Assembly: GCA_964017125.1 (NCBI GenBank)
Contig: OZ024911.1
Location: 36,597,160 to 36,661,159 of the forward strand
Reading direction: 5' to 3'
Source of the DNA: Flabesymbios commensalis
Taxonomy: Eukaryota > Annelida > Polychaeta > Terebellida > Flabelligeridae
Length of the DNA: 64,000 nt
Part shown: positions 11,215-21,734 of the stretch, in pieces
How the letters are laid out: each line of letters opens with the position of its first letter
Position numbering within the stretch: the stretch's first letter is position 1
The notes under the pieces: model-generated
What the model saw: the letters and a program-made list of their open reading frames with translations, nothing else
The model's database searches: none
What the model was told of the DNA's origin: nothing
Program-made: the position numbers and the translations under genes

Positions 11215-13040
11215 CTCACTGGGCTGCTTTTTCAGAAATAACGGTTTCGGACGTACAAAGTTTCGGTCGTACAAGATAATGTACGTCCGAAACCACAAAA
11301 AGGAGCCCTTACAACTGAAATAGGAACACCTATATTTCAACAATATAATATTTTTGGTGTCGAAAAACAGGATCATGTTCATTTAGTTGCTTCAATATGA
11401 TATCAACATCTTTTTTATTATTATTTCCCTTGAATTGTTATTTAATTAAGTTTATAAATTATATATTATGGTGGGGATGTACATCCGAATCGAAAAAGTA
11501 CAAGCTTTAGCAAATTTTCATTAATTCATGGTCAGAGACAGACATAGACATAAGGATCTAAAGCTAAGTTCAGGAGTTGGTTGTATTAGTACAAAGTTTC
11601 AAAGTTATCTTCTGTTTTGATAAATACTAGTTTCTAGACGAATGCAGTTTCAGATACCCGGTATACACATTACATGTTTTGAAGTTTTCCCTGTGAAGAT
11701 TTTGTTACATGAATATGGGTCGTCATGTATAAAAAAGAATTTGATTTAGGTCTTGCCTTTTTCAAATTTTAGAAATATAATTGTGAAATGTTATAGAATA
11801 TATCTCAGTTTCTTGTTATGTCAAGATACATACACAATATTGTATATTTTATACATGGGATTCAGACAAACACTGTCTTTTGAACAGTTGAAACAATTAA
11901 CACTTCTAGCACATTTTATGTAAAAATAGTAGTTTCAAATTTCTATTGCAGTGAGTCATCATTATGAGAAGTGAGAGTCATACATTTATTTCTATTGCAA
12001 GAAGAAAAATTGACCATTTAGCTCAATTAATAATAATTTTCTTTACATGGGTGTCATTATCACTATCAAATTAAGTGTACGTCTGAAACCATACAAGCAG
12101 AGCTTTCCAAAAGGTTTATGCATTTCATAGCAATCTATAAATCACCAGAGTACTTTTTTATAGCTTTATCATGCATGTGGTGGACTCAAAATTAAATCTA
12201 GATACAGAGTTATACCATAACTGCTACATTTAAGTATTGAATTCAGACGCGTACGTCCGAAACCAAAAAATGTACGTCCGAAACAAAACTTCAATTTATT
12301 TTTTCACCATGGAAGAAACACTAAAAAATTAAAATTTGTGAAGGACCTTTCACACATACGTCTTTTCTCCAAAAATATACATAAAATATTTCCATTCCAC
12401 ACCACACATCACAGAAATTTTATGAGATATCATGCATGTTTGCAAAATGACCATTCTCCGAGTACGTCCGAAACCGACATATTTTACTAAGTTTTCTTCC
12501 AAACTACAAAAAATAAAATAAAAATTAATAGTGATACTTGTAAACAAGACCAGACTTACACTGCTCACACTAGACACTGCTTCTTCGCATGTTAAAATGT
12601 GCAGATGGTTGACGTCATATGTCCCCTGCTCTCAATTTCAAGTATTGTAGTAAGCTTGAGATTGGCCGGCTGTCTTGCTAAAAGTACCCTGATCGGCTAG
12701 CGAGAATATTATGGTGGGGGAGGGGTGGGTGTAGACAGACACCTGTGTGGAGCCCAGCAAACGCGAGGATACGACCCAATGCTGTTTCACTATTGACCCA
12801 CCGCCAACGGCGCTGGACCAACATAAAAACAACATCGGGTCAAGTCTTCATGTTTGCTGGGAGAGCTGTCCGCATTATGATACACGCGTACCGTCTGTGT
12901 CTGGTTGGAACAGGCTAAACACAGTGATCTGTGTAGACCAGACTGTACACTGTACTGAAACATCACTTTTACTATTATATATATTGATAAATATAGCACA
13001 GAACTGTCTGAAGTCTACGTCCGAAACCGTGGAATTGCCC
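11215..13040. mobile_element. ~1.8-kb element peppered with GTACGTCCGAAACC
   Basis: The 14-bp motif GTACGTCCGAAACC or its reverse occurs near 11,250 (GGTTTCGGACGTAC), 11,281, 12,077 (one change), 12,251, 12,271, 12,461 and 13,017, with weaker copies at 11,263 and 11,478. The outermost copies face each other. CTGGGCTG.TTTTTCAGAAAT followed by AACGGTTTCGGACGTAC on the left compares with the reverse complement of the right end, CAGGGCAATTCCACGGTTTC then GGACGTA. This suggests terminal inverted repeats at about 11,219 and 13,040. The DNA between is AT-rich and non-coding, and a palindromic MITE sits inside at 12,753-12,861. It is presumably a non-autonomous DNA transposon; superfamily unknown. 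Confidence 0.55.
12753..12861. mobile_element. Complete CCCAGCAAAC palindromic MITE (109 bp)
   Basis: It starts CCCAGCAAACGCGAGGATAC and ends with CATGTTTGCTGGG. An inner GACCCAATGCTGTTT pairs with AACAACATCGGGTC around a CCGCCAACGGCG centre. It is the cleanest member of its family in the window and is nested in the GTACGTCCGAAACC element. Confidence 0.8.
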
Positions 13041-13799
13041 TGATGTTAAAATTTCAAAAAAAATTGACCAAACAAATTTTTTGAGTTTTTACTCAACCCA
13101 AAAAATTAAAGTTGATCTGTGGCGGTCATTTTGAATTTCAGTAAAACCTTGAAAAAGTCACCTGCACATCTCCATATCATGAGAATATGATAGAAAATTT
13201 TTAATAATTTATGACTTAGAGTCTTAGAGTTTTTGCAACCACAAAAAATATTAGAGTTGACCTCTGGCGGCCATTTTGAATTTTAGTAGCATCTCTAAAA
13301 AATCAATTGCACATCCCCATGTTGCTATGAATGTCATGTTAAAATTTCAAAAAGATTTGATCAGTAGTTTTTTAGTTTTTGCGCCCACAAGAAAACGTGA
13401 CGCCGGACAGAATCCTGGCGCGACTAAAATCCCCCTTCCCCTACGGGCGGGGGATAAAAATGGGTCACTTATGTTATATTACTTGTGTTTGCATATAATA
13501 GCTATATGTCGGCCAGGATCATAGCACTTTAAGGGTTTTATGTCGAGTACAATCTAATCAGCGGTTACGTCACAATTAGCCTTAATGTTAACCCTTTAAA
13601 CAAGACTACATAAGTCCAGGAGCTCCCGCTCCGAATTAGAATTTGATTTAAGCAATTTTGTGTAGGGTTATTAACATAGTCCTAGGCTAGGTCAAAAATC
13701 AAGACGCAAGACAACTAGGTCTAAGAGACTCAGTCTTAGAAGAGGAAGATAAGAACTAGACAGTCTGTCAGAGATTGCAAACCTCCATTGAAATAAATG

Positions 13800-14150
13800 A
13801 TCCTAATGAGTATCCCGGTAATGGTCTACCTATTTGGCACGGTTTACCCGATATCAGGGCAATCGAGGTAAATAATGGCTGATTTAAGGTCATTTAAATT
13901 CGACAGAGAATAGTTTAATTACCAAATATCGCCCATGTGAAAGTGAATAATGGCCGATAGAAGATGCATCCTCTCCTGAAATCTCAGATTTTGTTTTATA
14001 GTAATGATCTAGCCATCTAGTACGGTTACCAAATAACGGCTATGTGAAAGTGGATAATGGCCGATAGGCGGCCATTTTGAATTTGATCGAGTCAATTTTT
14101 TTCAAGATGCATCCTCTCTTGTAATCTCACATTTTGTTTTATAGTAATGG
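13800..14150. repeat. ~150-bp tandem repeat
   Basis: About two and a half units share TTTTGTTTTATAGTAATG, CTAGTACGGTTACCAAATA, CGGCTATGTGAAAGTG and GATAATGGCCGATAG, plus AGATGCATCCTCTC. One unit holds GGCGGCCATTTTGAATTT, as in the repeat at 13.2 kb. Non-coding. Confidence 0.65.
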
Positions 14151-14158
14151 TCCAGCTA

Positions 14159-14260
14159 CAGTAGTTATTCGTTATAACACGATCGGTGGGGTCCATAAGT
14201 ACGAATCGTGTTATAAGCCGATCGTGTTATACGAAATGGCCCGATTTTATCTAGTACTAC
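14159..14260. mobile_element. pogo/Tigger-like terminal fragment
   Basis: CAGTAGTTATTCGTTATAAC followed by ACGATCGG begins at 14,159, and the inverted CCGATCGTGTTATACGAAAT lies at 14,218-14,237. A CAGT... end followed by CGTTATAACACGA-type sequence resembles Tc1/mariner-pogo (Tigger) terminal repeats. A related end occurs at 58,386. The family assignment is by resemblance only, and no transposase is present. Confidence 0.4.
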
Positions 14261-15150
14261 TAGATACGATATGACTGGAGATACACGGGATGCGGTAATA
14301 TAAATAACTGACACGGGACAATATATCAGCTTGTAGCATAACGTTGTTTCCAGGCCTTATTTACTGTACAAATATCCGAGTTTTAGAAGTTATATTAATT
14401 ATTATTTGTAAATAATAAAAATGTGAATTGGTTGAATGTGTCTAATATAAACAGTAGAAGTAAAATTAGTTGAATCAAGAATACAGAACTCGTGCGTGAA
14501 CAGAGTGACGCTGTGTATACATACAAGTCCGTGTCATGTACAGTGTTTAATGACGTCATCGTTTTGAGAGTAGAGGTGTCAAAATCTCGTGAAATATCAC
14601 TCTCAACGTGAGATCATACGAGACTGTCAATCATCCTGACACGGCCCGGTGCGATGGGAGGCGGGTGTTGACCAATCAGCGTTTGAACACAACAAACACG
14701 ATGTCTTTGCATTTTTTGTATCGTGCAATCAATTACTACAACACGACTATTATGTTTTTTTCACATCGTGTAATAAAACAGCATATCACTGATGTTATAT
14801 TATTCATAGGATAACTACCAAGCCTGTAGGCTTGAAATGGTTTGATATGCTCACGTTTACTTGAGGCGTCGATCATCCCGTATAAGCAGAGGCAGATTCC
14901 AAAATATATATGTGGGATACCCCTAATAGCTGCAAAACTTGATATGTATTAAGATAGCTGGATACCAGTGTTTCTCACTAAAATATTTATGTATCCATCT
15001 CTGATTCAATGTCAAACAAGCCCTAGGTGCCCTCTTTTAGTCAATAGATTTGTTAGTTATGAAAACCCTTTTCAAATAAATGGTGAAGTTTTACATAAAA
15101 ACCATTTACCATATTCAAAGGTGGAGATTATCTATAAAATGTACAGGAAA
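14261..15150. other. No gene recognised
   Basis: A short inverted echo of the preceding element, TCACATCGTGTAATAAAACA, lies near 14,762. It may be the far end of the Tigger-like element, making it about 0.6 kb long. The remainder is unassigned. Confidence 0.35.
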
Positions 15151-15151
15151 T

Positions 15152-15352
15152 GCTGTCCGTACGACATTTTATATGTCGTACGGACAGCATTGAAATGCTA
15201 ATTGCATAAAAACTAATGATGTGAAATATTTTAAACAGAACCAGTCAAACATTTGCTAATTAAGGAAAGAGGATTTGTAGTAACAAGATTAAGGCTGCAA
15301 AATTGAATAATTAATGTGGAAATATTATGTTTCATATGTCGTACGGACAAAT
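15152..15352. repeat. GTCCGTACGACAT palindrome and additional copy
   Basis: TGCTGTCCGTACGACAT and ATGTCGTACGGACAGCA form a perfect 17-bp-arm palindrome with a 5-bp spacer, near 15,152-15,190. A third copy, ATATGTCGTACGGACAAATT, lies near 15,337. This is the same style of CpG-bearing motif in both orientations as the larger elements, but I could not delimit an element around it. Confidence 0.6.
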
Positions 15353-15743
15353 TAATAAAATAGCATGGGCAAACATTTGGCACAAAACAACCAATGTGCT
15401 TCAATTATCAAATATTTTGACTTTAAATTTTGCACAAACATATTATATTATTAATTAAAGATGAAAAAACAATGTAAACAGTCCACTAATAGAAAAATCT
15501 TGATAAAAATAGAAGGAGACATGAAAATTAACTTCTGTGAAAAAATAAACAATAACAATGGTAATATGTTGATTTTTGGACATTTTTCAATGAAATAATT
15601 AAAAAAAAAGTTGCAACCATATTAGTTAAGGTAGTTTTGTATCATATTAGCCCATAATATAAAATTTTCAAACTGTTTTCAAAATCAAGTTTTTTTCACT
15701 TTGTGCATGGAATCGCCCAGTGGTGTGTGTTGGCATGCGTCCT
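15353..15743. other. AT-rich, nothing recognised
   Basis: No feature could be supported in this interval. It may be part of whatever element carries the GTCCGTACGACAT motif. Confidence 0.35.
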
Positions 15744-16195
15744 TTAGTGCGGCATAGTACCACTTTAGGCCCACCTGAGCTCGAACTTATAGACCCACCT
15801 CTGTGGTGTTTTTATATGGAAGTGGGTCTATTTTTTATTAACTATTAACTGTACCCGATTAGCAACTGTAAAATGATTGAATAATCTTAAAAACATGCTA
15901 TCAAGGAAACGTCGCCATGTCCGTCATCAGTGGTCATGTCTGTATGTGAATTTAGGATGCCTCACTTCCAAACAGCCCTCTCCTTCCGGCTTATACATCA
16001 TTGGACCGTGAGAAGTATGAAATGCTGAAAGGGTTATGTGAATATTCATCACCTGTCTTTGAGTTGTCGGCAAGTTGTCCAGCTGTATGAGTTGTAGCGT
16101 GTCATTTAAGATTAACTCATCCATTACCCAGTAGGCCTGTGCCGTCAATCACCTTTAGGCCCTTAATCTTATAAGGAAATATTGATGTCGAAAAA

Positions 16196-16560
16196 TTGAA
16201 TGTACTAAATGACGGATATGAGTATATGACTTCTAATATTATCTATGATATTCCGTCATTTAGTATTAAATAAACATCTTCTATTTTTTCACATCCCAAA
16301 GAGTTAACAATTATAGAGCCACTTCCCATCAATTATATATTTAATGCACAATTTGAAAATAATGAATATTCTTTGTCCACAAATTTAAAGTACTAAATGA
16401 CGGATATGAGTATATGAATTCTAATATTATCTATGATATTCTGTCATTTAGTATTAAATAAACATCTTCTATTTTTAAACATCCCAAAGGGTAAACAATT
16501 ATAGACCCACTTCCCATCAATTATATATTATTTGAAAATAATGAATATTCTGGTGATTTA
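16196..16560. repeat. 192-bp tandem duplication with ACTAAATGACGG ends
   Basis: Two units start near 16,201 and 16,393. Each runs TACTAAATGACGGATATGAG through an inverted ATATTC(C/T)GTCATTTAGTA, then TAAATAAACATCTTCTATTT and a CCACTTCCCATCAATTATAT block. Each unit therefore carries its own inverted pair of the motif. It lies within the 15.7-19.4 kb element. Confidence 0.8.
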
Positions 16561-16563
16561 TCG

Positions 16564-18965
16564 GTTGAAAAGAATAGGCCCACTTACAGTCACTTAGATA
16601 TGGCAGGCAGGCCTAAAGTGGGATTAGTACTAGTCCCACTTTAGGCCCACCTACCATATCTAAGTGACTGTAAGTGGGCCTAAAGTGGGATTAGTATATA
16701 AGGGAAATATTCTAGAATCTTTAAACATTTAAATTATTGATTTGCCTCTGGGGAAAAGATCCCTTGGGGAAAAAGGTTTTCTTTTGGGGCCCAGGAATAA
16801 TCAGCAAATATGGTTTTGCATACTGATTACTGTAGCGCTAAGCAGTTTCATTTAGGCCTACACATCACCTAATGCTAATTGTGCATGAAAAACTAGTAAT
16901 ACTTAAATACAAAAATGATGGCAACGTACGACTAACAATACGTACAGTCCCATATGAAAAGACACTTCGTCGTCATAATTATAAAGAAAAGCCATCAGCT
17001 CTCTGCTGATCAACACGTGCGTGTATGACGCGCCGGAATGTGGCGTTGTGCCAGTTTTGTGGTCCCCCCCTCCCCCTCCCCGCGTCTATTTCCAGTTTGC
17101 GATCCGATGCAATATCACTTATGGATGGAAGGAAAATAGTATCTGACTTAAAACAGCCTATTCTACCTACAGTAACTTCCCCAAATTTCCTCATTCATAA
17201 AATTTTATTTTATAGCTATCTATCTTGACATAAATTATACGGAGTTGTACATTATTCTGATATCCGTTGTTTATAGGCATAATTTATATACTTCTACTGC
17301 TCCAAATTTAAGTTCCCGCGGAAATTATTATAATTAGGTAGTGTGCTTGACACAGGTCAAATTACATGCAAATATTGACCAACGGCGTTCTCGAAATAAC
17401 TTAATTTATGCAACCAAGTCTGATCGGTATCTTCCGTGAAAAACAAGATGGCGGAACTCGGGAATTCACGGAATCTCAACATAAACAATGGTCAAATCTT
17501 GTACAAATATAAACGTTCTGACAGAGATAGAGCGATTTAAAATAGAGCAAATGAAAGAATATAGTCTTTAGAATATACCACATAATTTTCAGAAACATCC
17601 GACAAGAAAAAACACTAATAGCAAGCCAATAGCAAAGTGTTTTTTCCCCATATAAACGGATGCACGGCGCACAACGTGGTAATTACGCTGGCATTGCTAC
17701 TGGTAGCCCGCCAGGCTCTGGCTGCTACCGATGTGGTAGCCCCCCCCCAGCTCAACTGGTAGCCCCGGGCTCCCGATTTGACGAGGCCTGTTTAGGCCCA
17801 CCTACCATATCCAAGTGAATCCAGGTGGGCCTAAAGTGGGATTAGTATATAAGGGGAATATTCTACAATCTTTAAATATTTAAATTATTGATTTTCCTTT
17901 GGGGAATAGTCCCCCTGGGGAAAAGGGTTTTCTTTTGGGGCCCGGGAATAATCAGCAAATAGGGGCTTGGATAATGCTTTGGGGGTTAATGGACAATCTT
18001 AAAAGAATGAGTTTTCTGGTAATTAAAGGGTTAATACGAATAGGCCCACTTACAGTCACTTAGATATGGTAGGTGGGCCTAAAGGGGGATTAGTACTAGT
18101 CCCACTTTAGACCCACCTGCCATCTCTAAGTGACTTCAGGTGGGCCTAAAGTGGGATTAGTATATATAGGAAATATTATACAATCTTTAAACATTTTAAT
18201 TATTGACTTGCCTTGGGGGGAAAGATCCCCTTGGGAAAAGGGTTTTCTTTTGGGGCCCGGGAATAATCAGCAAATAGGGGCTTGGATAATGTTTTGGGGG
18301 TAAATGGACAATCTTAAAATAATGCGTTTTATGGTAATTAAAGGGTGGAAAAGAATAGGCCCATTTACAGTCAGTTAGATATGGTAGGTGGGCCTAAAGT
18401 GGGATTAGTACTAATCCCACTTTAGGCCCACCTACCATATCTAAGTGACTGTAAGTGGGCCTAAGGTGGGATTAGTATATAAGGGAAATATTCTAAAATC
18501 TTTAAACATTTAAATTATTGATTTGCCTCTGGGGAGAAGTTCCCCTGGGGAAAAGGGTTTTCTTCTGGGGCCCGGGTTGAATCAGCAAATAGGGGCTTGG
18601 AAAATGTTTTGGGGGTGAATGGAGAATCTTAAAATAGGGAGTTTTATGGTAATTAAAGCGTTAAAACGAATAGGCCCACTTACAGTCACTTAGATATGGT
18701 AGGTGGGCCTGAAGTGGGATTATTACTAATCCCACTAATCCCACTTCCACTTTAGGCCCACCTGCCATATTTAGGTGACTGCAGGTGGGCCTAAAGTGGG
18801 ATTAGTATAACGGAAATATTTTAGTATCCTTAAATACATTTAAATTATTGATTTCCTTCTGGGAAAAAGATCCCCTTGGGAAAAGGGTTTTCTTTTGGGG
18901 CCCGGGAATAAGCAGCAAATAGGGGGTTGGATAATTTTTTGGGTTAGGCCCGATCTATTAATGGA
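16564..18965. repeat. ~315-bp tandem array with a palindromic junction
   Basis: Units begin near 16,636, 17,786, 18,101, 18,416 and 18,741. The order is CCCACTTTAGGCCCACCTAC, CATATCTAAGTGACTGTAAG, TGGGCCTAAAGTGGGATTAG, GGGGAAAAGGGTTTTCTTTT, GGGGCCCGGGAATAATCAGC and GGCTTGGATAATGTTTTGGG. Each unit ends with the inverted block GCCCACTTACAGTCACTTAG, so every junction is a long palindrome. Between the first and second units, about 16,820-17,785, lies ~0.95 kb of different sequence that is probably inserted. It includes a C-rich stretch at 17,070 and AACAAGATGGCGGAACTCGG at 17,446. Part of the 15.7-19.4 kb element. Confidence 0.85.
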
Positions 18966-19358
18966 CAATTGTATAATTAAATTAACTAAATGACGGGCAT
19001 TGGTATTAAATTAACTAAATGACGGGCATTGATAAGAGTAATGTTCTGCAATTTACTAAATGACGGCCACTGTTTGTGATTATTGTATCACTTGAGGTTA
19101 AAGTGTTATACAACATGGGTACGTGTTGAGATGCTCATTCCAACGGTGGCCGTGTTTCGCTTGATTGCGTGTTCTTGGACAAGTGCTATTTAACAAGTCC
19201 GTGATCTTTGTCCACACCCCACCCCGTCATTTAGTTCATATCTTGAGCAATCTTTCGTATTTTCAGACACTGTCGAATCCTCAGATTGACGAGAGGTGGG
19301 TCTGGGCAGCTCTAGAAGTGTAAACCAAGGTGGGCCTAAAGTAGGACTTTGCCCTTTA

Positions 19359-19924
19359 GCAGTGTTTAGTGCTTCCCTCCGTAAGTTACTTAAATGGCTA
19401 GATCTAATTGATGATTCAAATATGCACGGCCATGGGATATTCACTCATTATCGCTCACATTTCAACACAACATGTTTGTGTCCAAGCCATGATTACAAGA
19501 CATTACGTTAACAGATCATTCCATATTTTTTTCAAATATAATTAAATGTAGACTTCTCACTGCTCCTTAGTTCCCAGTGTGGGCGAGCTATACCCCCCAT
19601 CTATATCTGAAACTTTCTCTGTGTCCATGGTCAGATTCCCTGTCATCAGTATTCATGTGATAAGATGGTTGTTCAGATGTTGTCAGACGATATAGCGACA
19701 TTTGAAATCCGGATCTAAAGAACATAACTGTATTAAGTTAGCCCTTTCGATTCCTTTCCATGCGGGAAATTCCTAGTCTAATCGTTCATTCTTTGGGAAA
19801 TTAAAGTGTATTGTCATGTCATATTTAGGCTTACATCATTTTTAGAGGCTTTTATCACATCTTCAACTCAAGGATATAAACCAGGTATCAAAATAGATAG
19901 GCCTATCAATTGCCACATCACCGG
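19359..19924. other. No gene recognised
   Basis: Unassigned sequence between the 3.6-kb element and the GGGGGAACACTCAGCC array. Its open frames are short and low in information. Confidence 0.35.
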
Positions 19925-20765
19925 TGTCGTATTCTGAGGGTTCCCCCGTGCTGAGAGTTCCCCTACGCCTTCAGCTGTGCTGAGTGTTCCCCTCTGGCTA
20001 GGATATATATTTCCCCCGCCTTGGCTGAGATATATATCCCCCCTGCCTATTGACCACAATATAGAATGTATAATATATAATACATAAAATAGTAGTTTTT
20101 ATCCCCATACTGGAAACGAAATGTTTAAATGATTTTCTGCCTAATCCTATAGGACTAGTTTGAAAAAAAAAAAATTATTGTTTTTTATTTCAAAATGCAA
20201 GTCATATTGAGGAGGGAACACTCAGCCCAGCTAGTATGTCATATAGACTAGCTGTTTTTAAATTTATTTTATTTCAAAATGCATGTCATACCAGGAAAAT
20301 TCATGCCATACCAGGGGGAAACACTTGGCCCAGCTATTTGTTTAATTCATTTTATTTCACAATTCATGCATAGGCTACTAAGGGGGGACACTCAGCCGAG
20401 CGAGTGTATGATATAGACTAGCTGTTTTTTTAATTCATTTTATTTCAAAAGGCATGTTATACTACGGGGGAACACTTGGCCCAGCTTTTTTTTTCTACAT
20501 CATTCTATTTTAAAATTAATGTCTTCCTAAGGGGGAACACTCCGCCCAGCGTTTGTATGACATAGACAACCTAGGTTTTAATTTTTTATTTATTATTTAT
20601 TTCATTACAAAACTCATGTGATATTGAGGGGGGAACACTCAGCTAGTGCATGACATAAACTAGCTAGCTTAATTTTTTTTAAATTTATTTGATTTCAAAA
20701 TTCATGTCATATTGATGGGGAACACTCAGCCCAGCATTAATGTCTGATAGAGACCTCGCTAACTG
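19925..20765. repeat. ~85-bp tandem array with GGGGGAACACTCAGCCCAGC
   Basis: Forward copies lie near 20,212, 20,322, 20,383, 20,467, 20,532, 20,630 and 20,718. They are spaced about 65-110 bp apart and joined by ATGACATAGACTAGCTG and TTTTTTATTTCAAAATTCAT blocks. Two to four inverted copies (CTGAG.GTTCCCC, TTCCCCCGCCTTGGCTGAG) lie at 19,930-20,045, so the array is flanked by a head-to-head cluster. It is the same layout of scattered G-rich motifs seen elsewhere in this window. Confidence 0.75.
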
Positions 20766-20884
20766 TCTGTCTCAGCCACGCTAACACTGTTATACTCCGC
20801 CTACCTTTTTAAATAAGTAACTTTGTGAGTTTTCTTGCTATCCTAATATTATTTATATCATTGTTCTCAAAAAGAAAAAAGACA

Positions 20885-21130
20885 AATTAACTTGTAGTTG
20901 TAGCTCATGTTTTCGCCGATTTCTTAGTCACTTCTAAACATATATTCATGAAATTTAGCGAAGACTGTTTGCCAGTCATCCCCCAAATACTGTGAAATTT
21001 TAGTTGAAAAGCATACAACAGTTCAAAAGTTAAGGCCTAGACCATCTGGCATGTTTCAGTAATGCAATTCAGGGCTTAAAACGGGATTTAATTTAACCAG
21101 TTTAATGGGTTCTTATAGACTATAGAGGGA
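20885..21130 (+). repeat. Half-copy of the TTAACTTGTA...GCCGATTTCTCAGTCA repeat
   Basis: It matches 35,900-36,120 block by block: TTCGCCGATTTCT.AGTCA, TTCATGAAATTT, GACCATCTGGCATGT, ATGCAATTCAGGGCT, TTTAATTTAACCAGTTTAAT and AGAGGGACGTCGTAATT. Non-coding. Confidence 0.75.
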
Positions 21131-21388
21131 CGTCGTAATTAGAAAATTATTAGGCACACTCTACATGAGGGGTACAACCAGCCCAGTATAAGACAGGAAG
21201 CAAACATTGCCGTAACCAAGGGTGACATGCATGCGCACCGACCCCAGGGGGAAGCACTGGACGGGGGAACTGCTGGCCGGCCACACCGGTCGGTCGCGCT
21301 CACAAACACTGCCCACTGCCCAGTATTTCCCGCCAACTACCACCGCCGTCTGGGTAGTGGCGATTCTAGTTCAGCTGTCCATCAATCC

Positions 21389-21440
21389 CAGGGCCGGATC
21401 CAAGGGGGGCCCCGGGCCTCCCACCAAGAGGGGGCCTCCC
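21389..21440 (+). mobile_element. hAT-like terminal fragment (CAGGGCCGGATCCAAGGGGG)
   Basis: CAGGG(C/G)CGGATCCA followed by a G run is typical of hAT-type ends in many animal genomes. A partner-like end in the opposite orientation is at 26,814-26,829, but no matching 8-bp target duplication is present. This is a resemblance only. Confidence 0.35.
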
Positions 21441-21734
21441 ACCAATTTGCGGCTGGGGCATTGTTTAATCTGTCAGTGTCTAACAGTCTGATTACTGATC
21501 CGAGTGCAATCAGCCGTGAAAGGACAGTATGGTGTTGTTACCGTTTGAGACCTAAAAACCGGTAAATTAATTGATTTTGAGGGAAATTGTAACCCTGTCA
21601 CTGTTTTGATGACAGGGTTACAAAACAAAACTGATAGCCTATCTTTCTTTGCTAGTCAATTAGGCCCCTAGGCTGTTTCATTGATCATAAGATAAACGCT
21701 GGCACAAAGAGTTGTGACAGGGTGCGGGGTAACA

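Larger units (their letters stand above)
10517..13456. mobile_element. Composite repeat with GGCGGCCATTTTGAATTT tandem units at both ends
   Basis: Both flanks (about 10,540-10,860 and 13,040-13,430) carry ~145-bp tandem units with the blocks GTTTTTGCGCCCACAA, GTTGACCTCTGGCGGCC and ATTTTGAATTTTAGTAAAA. The left begins ATCATCCCCCGCC (10,549). The right ends in a CCCCTACGGGCGGGGGATAA hairpin (13,438-13,456). The middle (11,215-13,040) is a different element described separately. I read this as one tandem-repeat element split by a later insertion, but two independent fragments remain possible. There is no coding capacity. Confidence 0.5.
15744..19358. mobile_element. ~3.6-kb inverted-repeat element with TTTAGGCCCACCT and ACTAAATGACGG motifs
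   Basis: The left end (15,748-15,815) has GGCATAGTACCACTTTAGGC then CCACCT, and later AGACCCACCTCT. The reverse complement of the right end (19,285-19,358) has GGGCAAAGTCCTACTTTAGG then CCCACCT, and later CAGACCCACCTCT. I take these as terminal inverted repeats. TTTAGGCCCACCT or its reverse recurs many times between them. A second motif, ACTAAATGACGG, lies near 16,203, 16,391, 18,986, 19,014 and 19,057, with inverted copies near 16,253, 16,441 and 19,217. Internal arrays are listed separately. Frames of 60-85 codons inside show no known domain, so it appears non-autonomous. The superfamily is unknown and no target duplication was resolved. Confidence 0.6.

Noticed and set aside
17449-17541. 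Short frame starting MAELGNSRNLNINNG at a CAAGATGGCGG site
   Set aside because: Only about 30 codons, inside a transposon array, with no recognised product or splice support.
21222-21565. 89- and 112-codon overlapping frames in a GC-rich patch
   Set aside because: Two frames are open over the same GC-rich bases and run into a hAT-like end; composition explains them.
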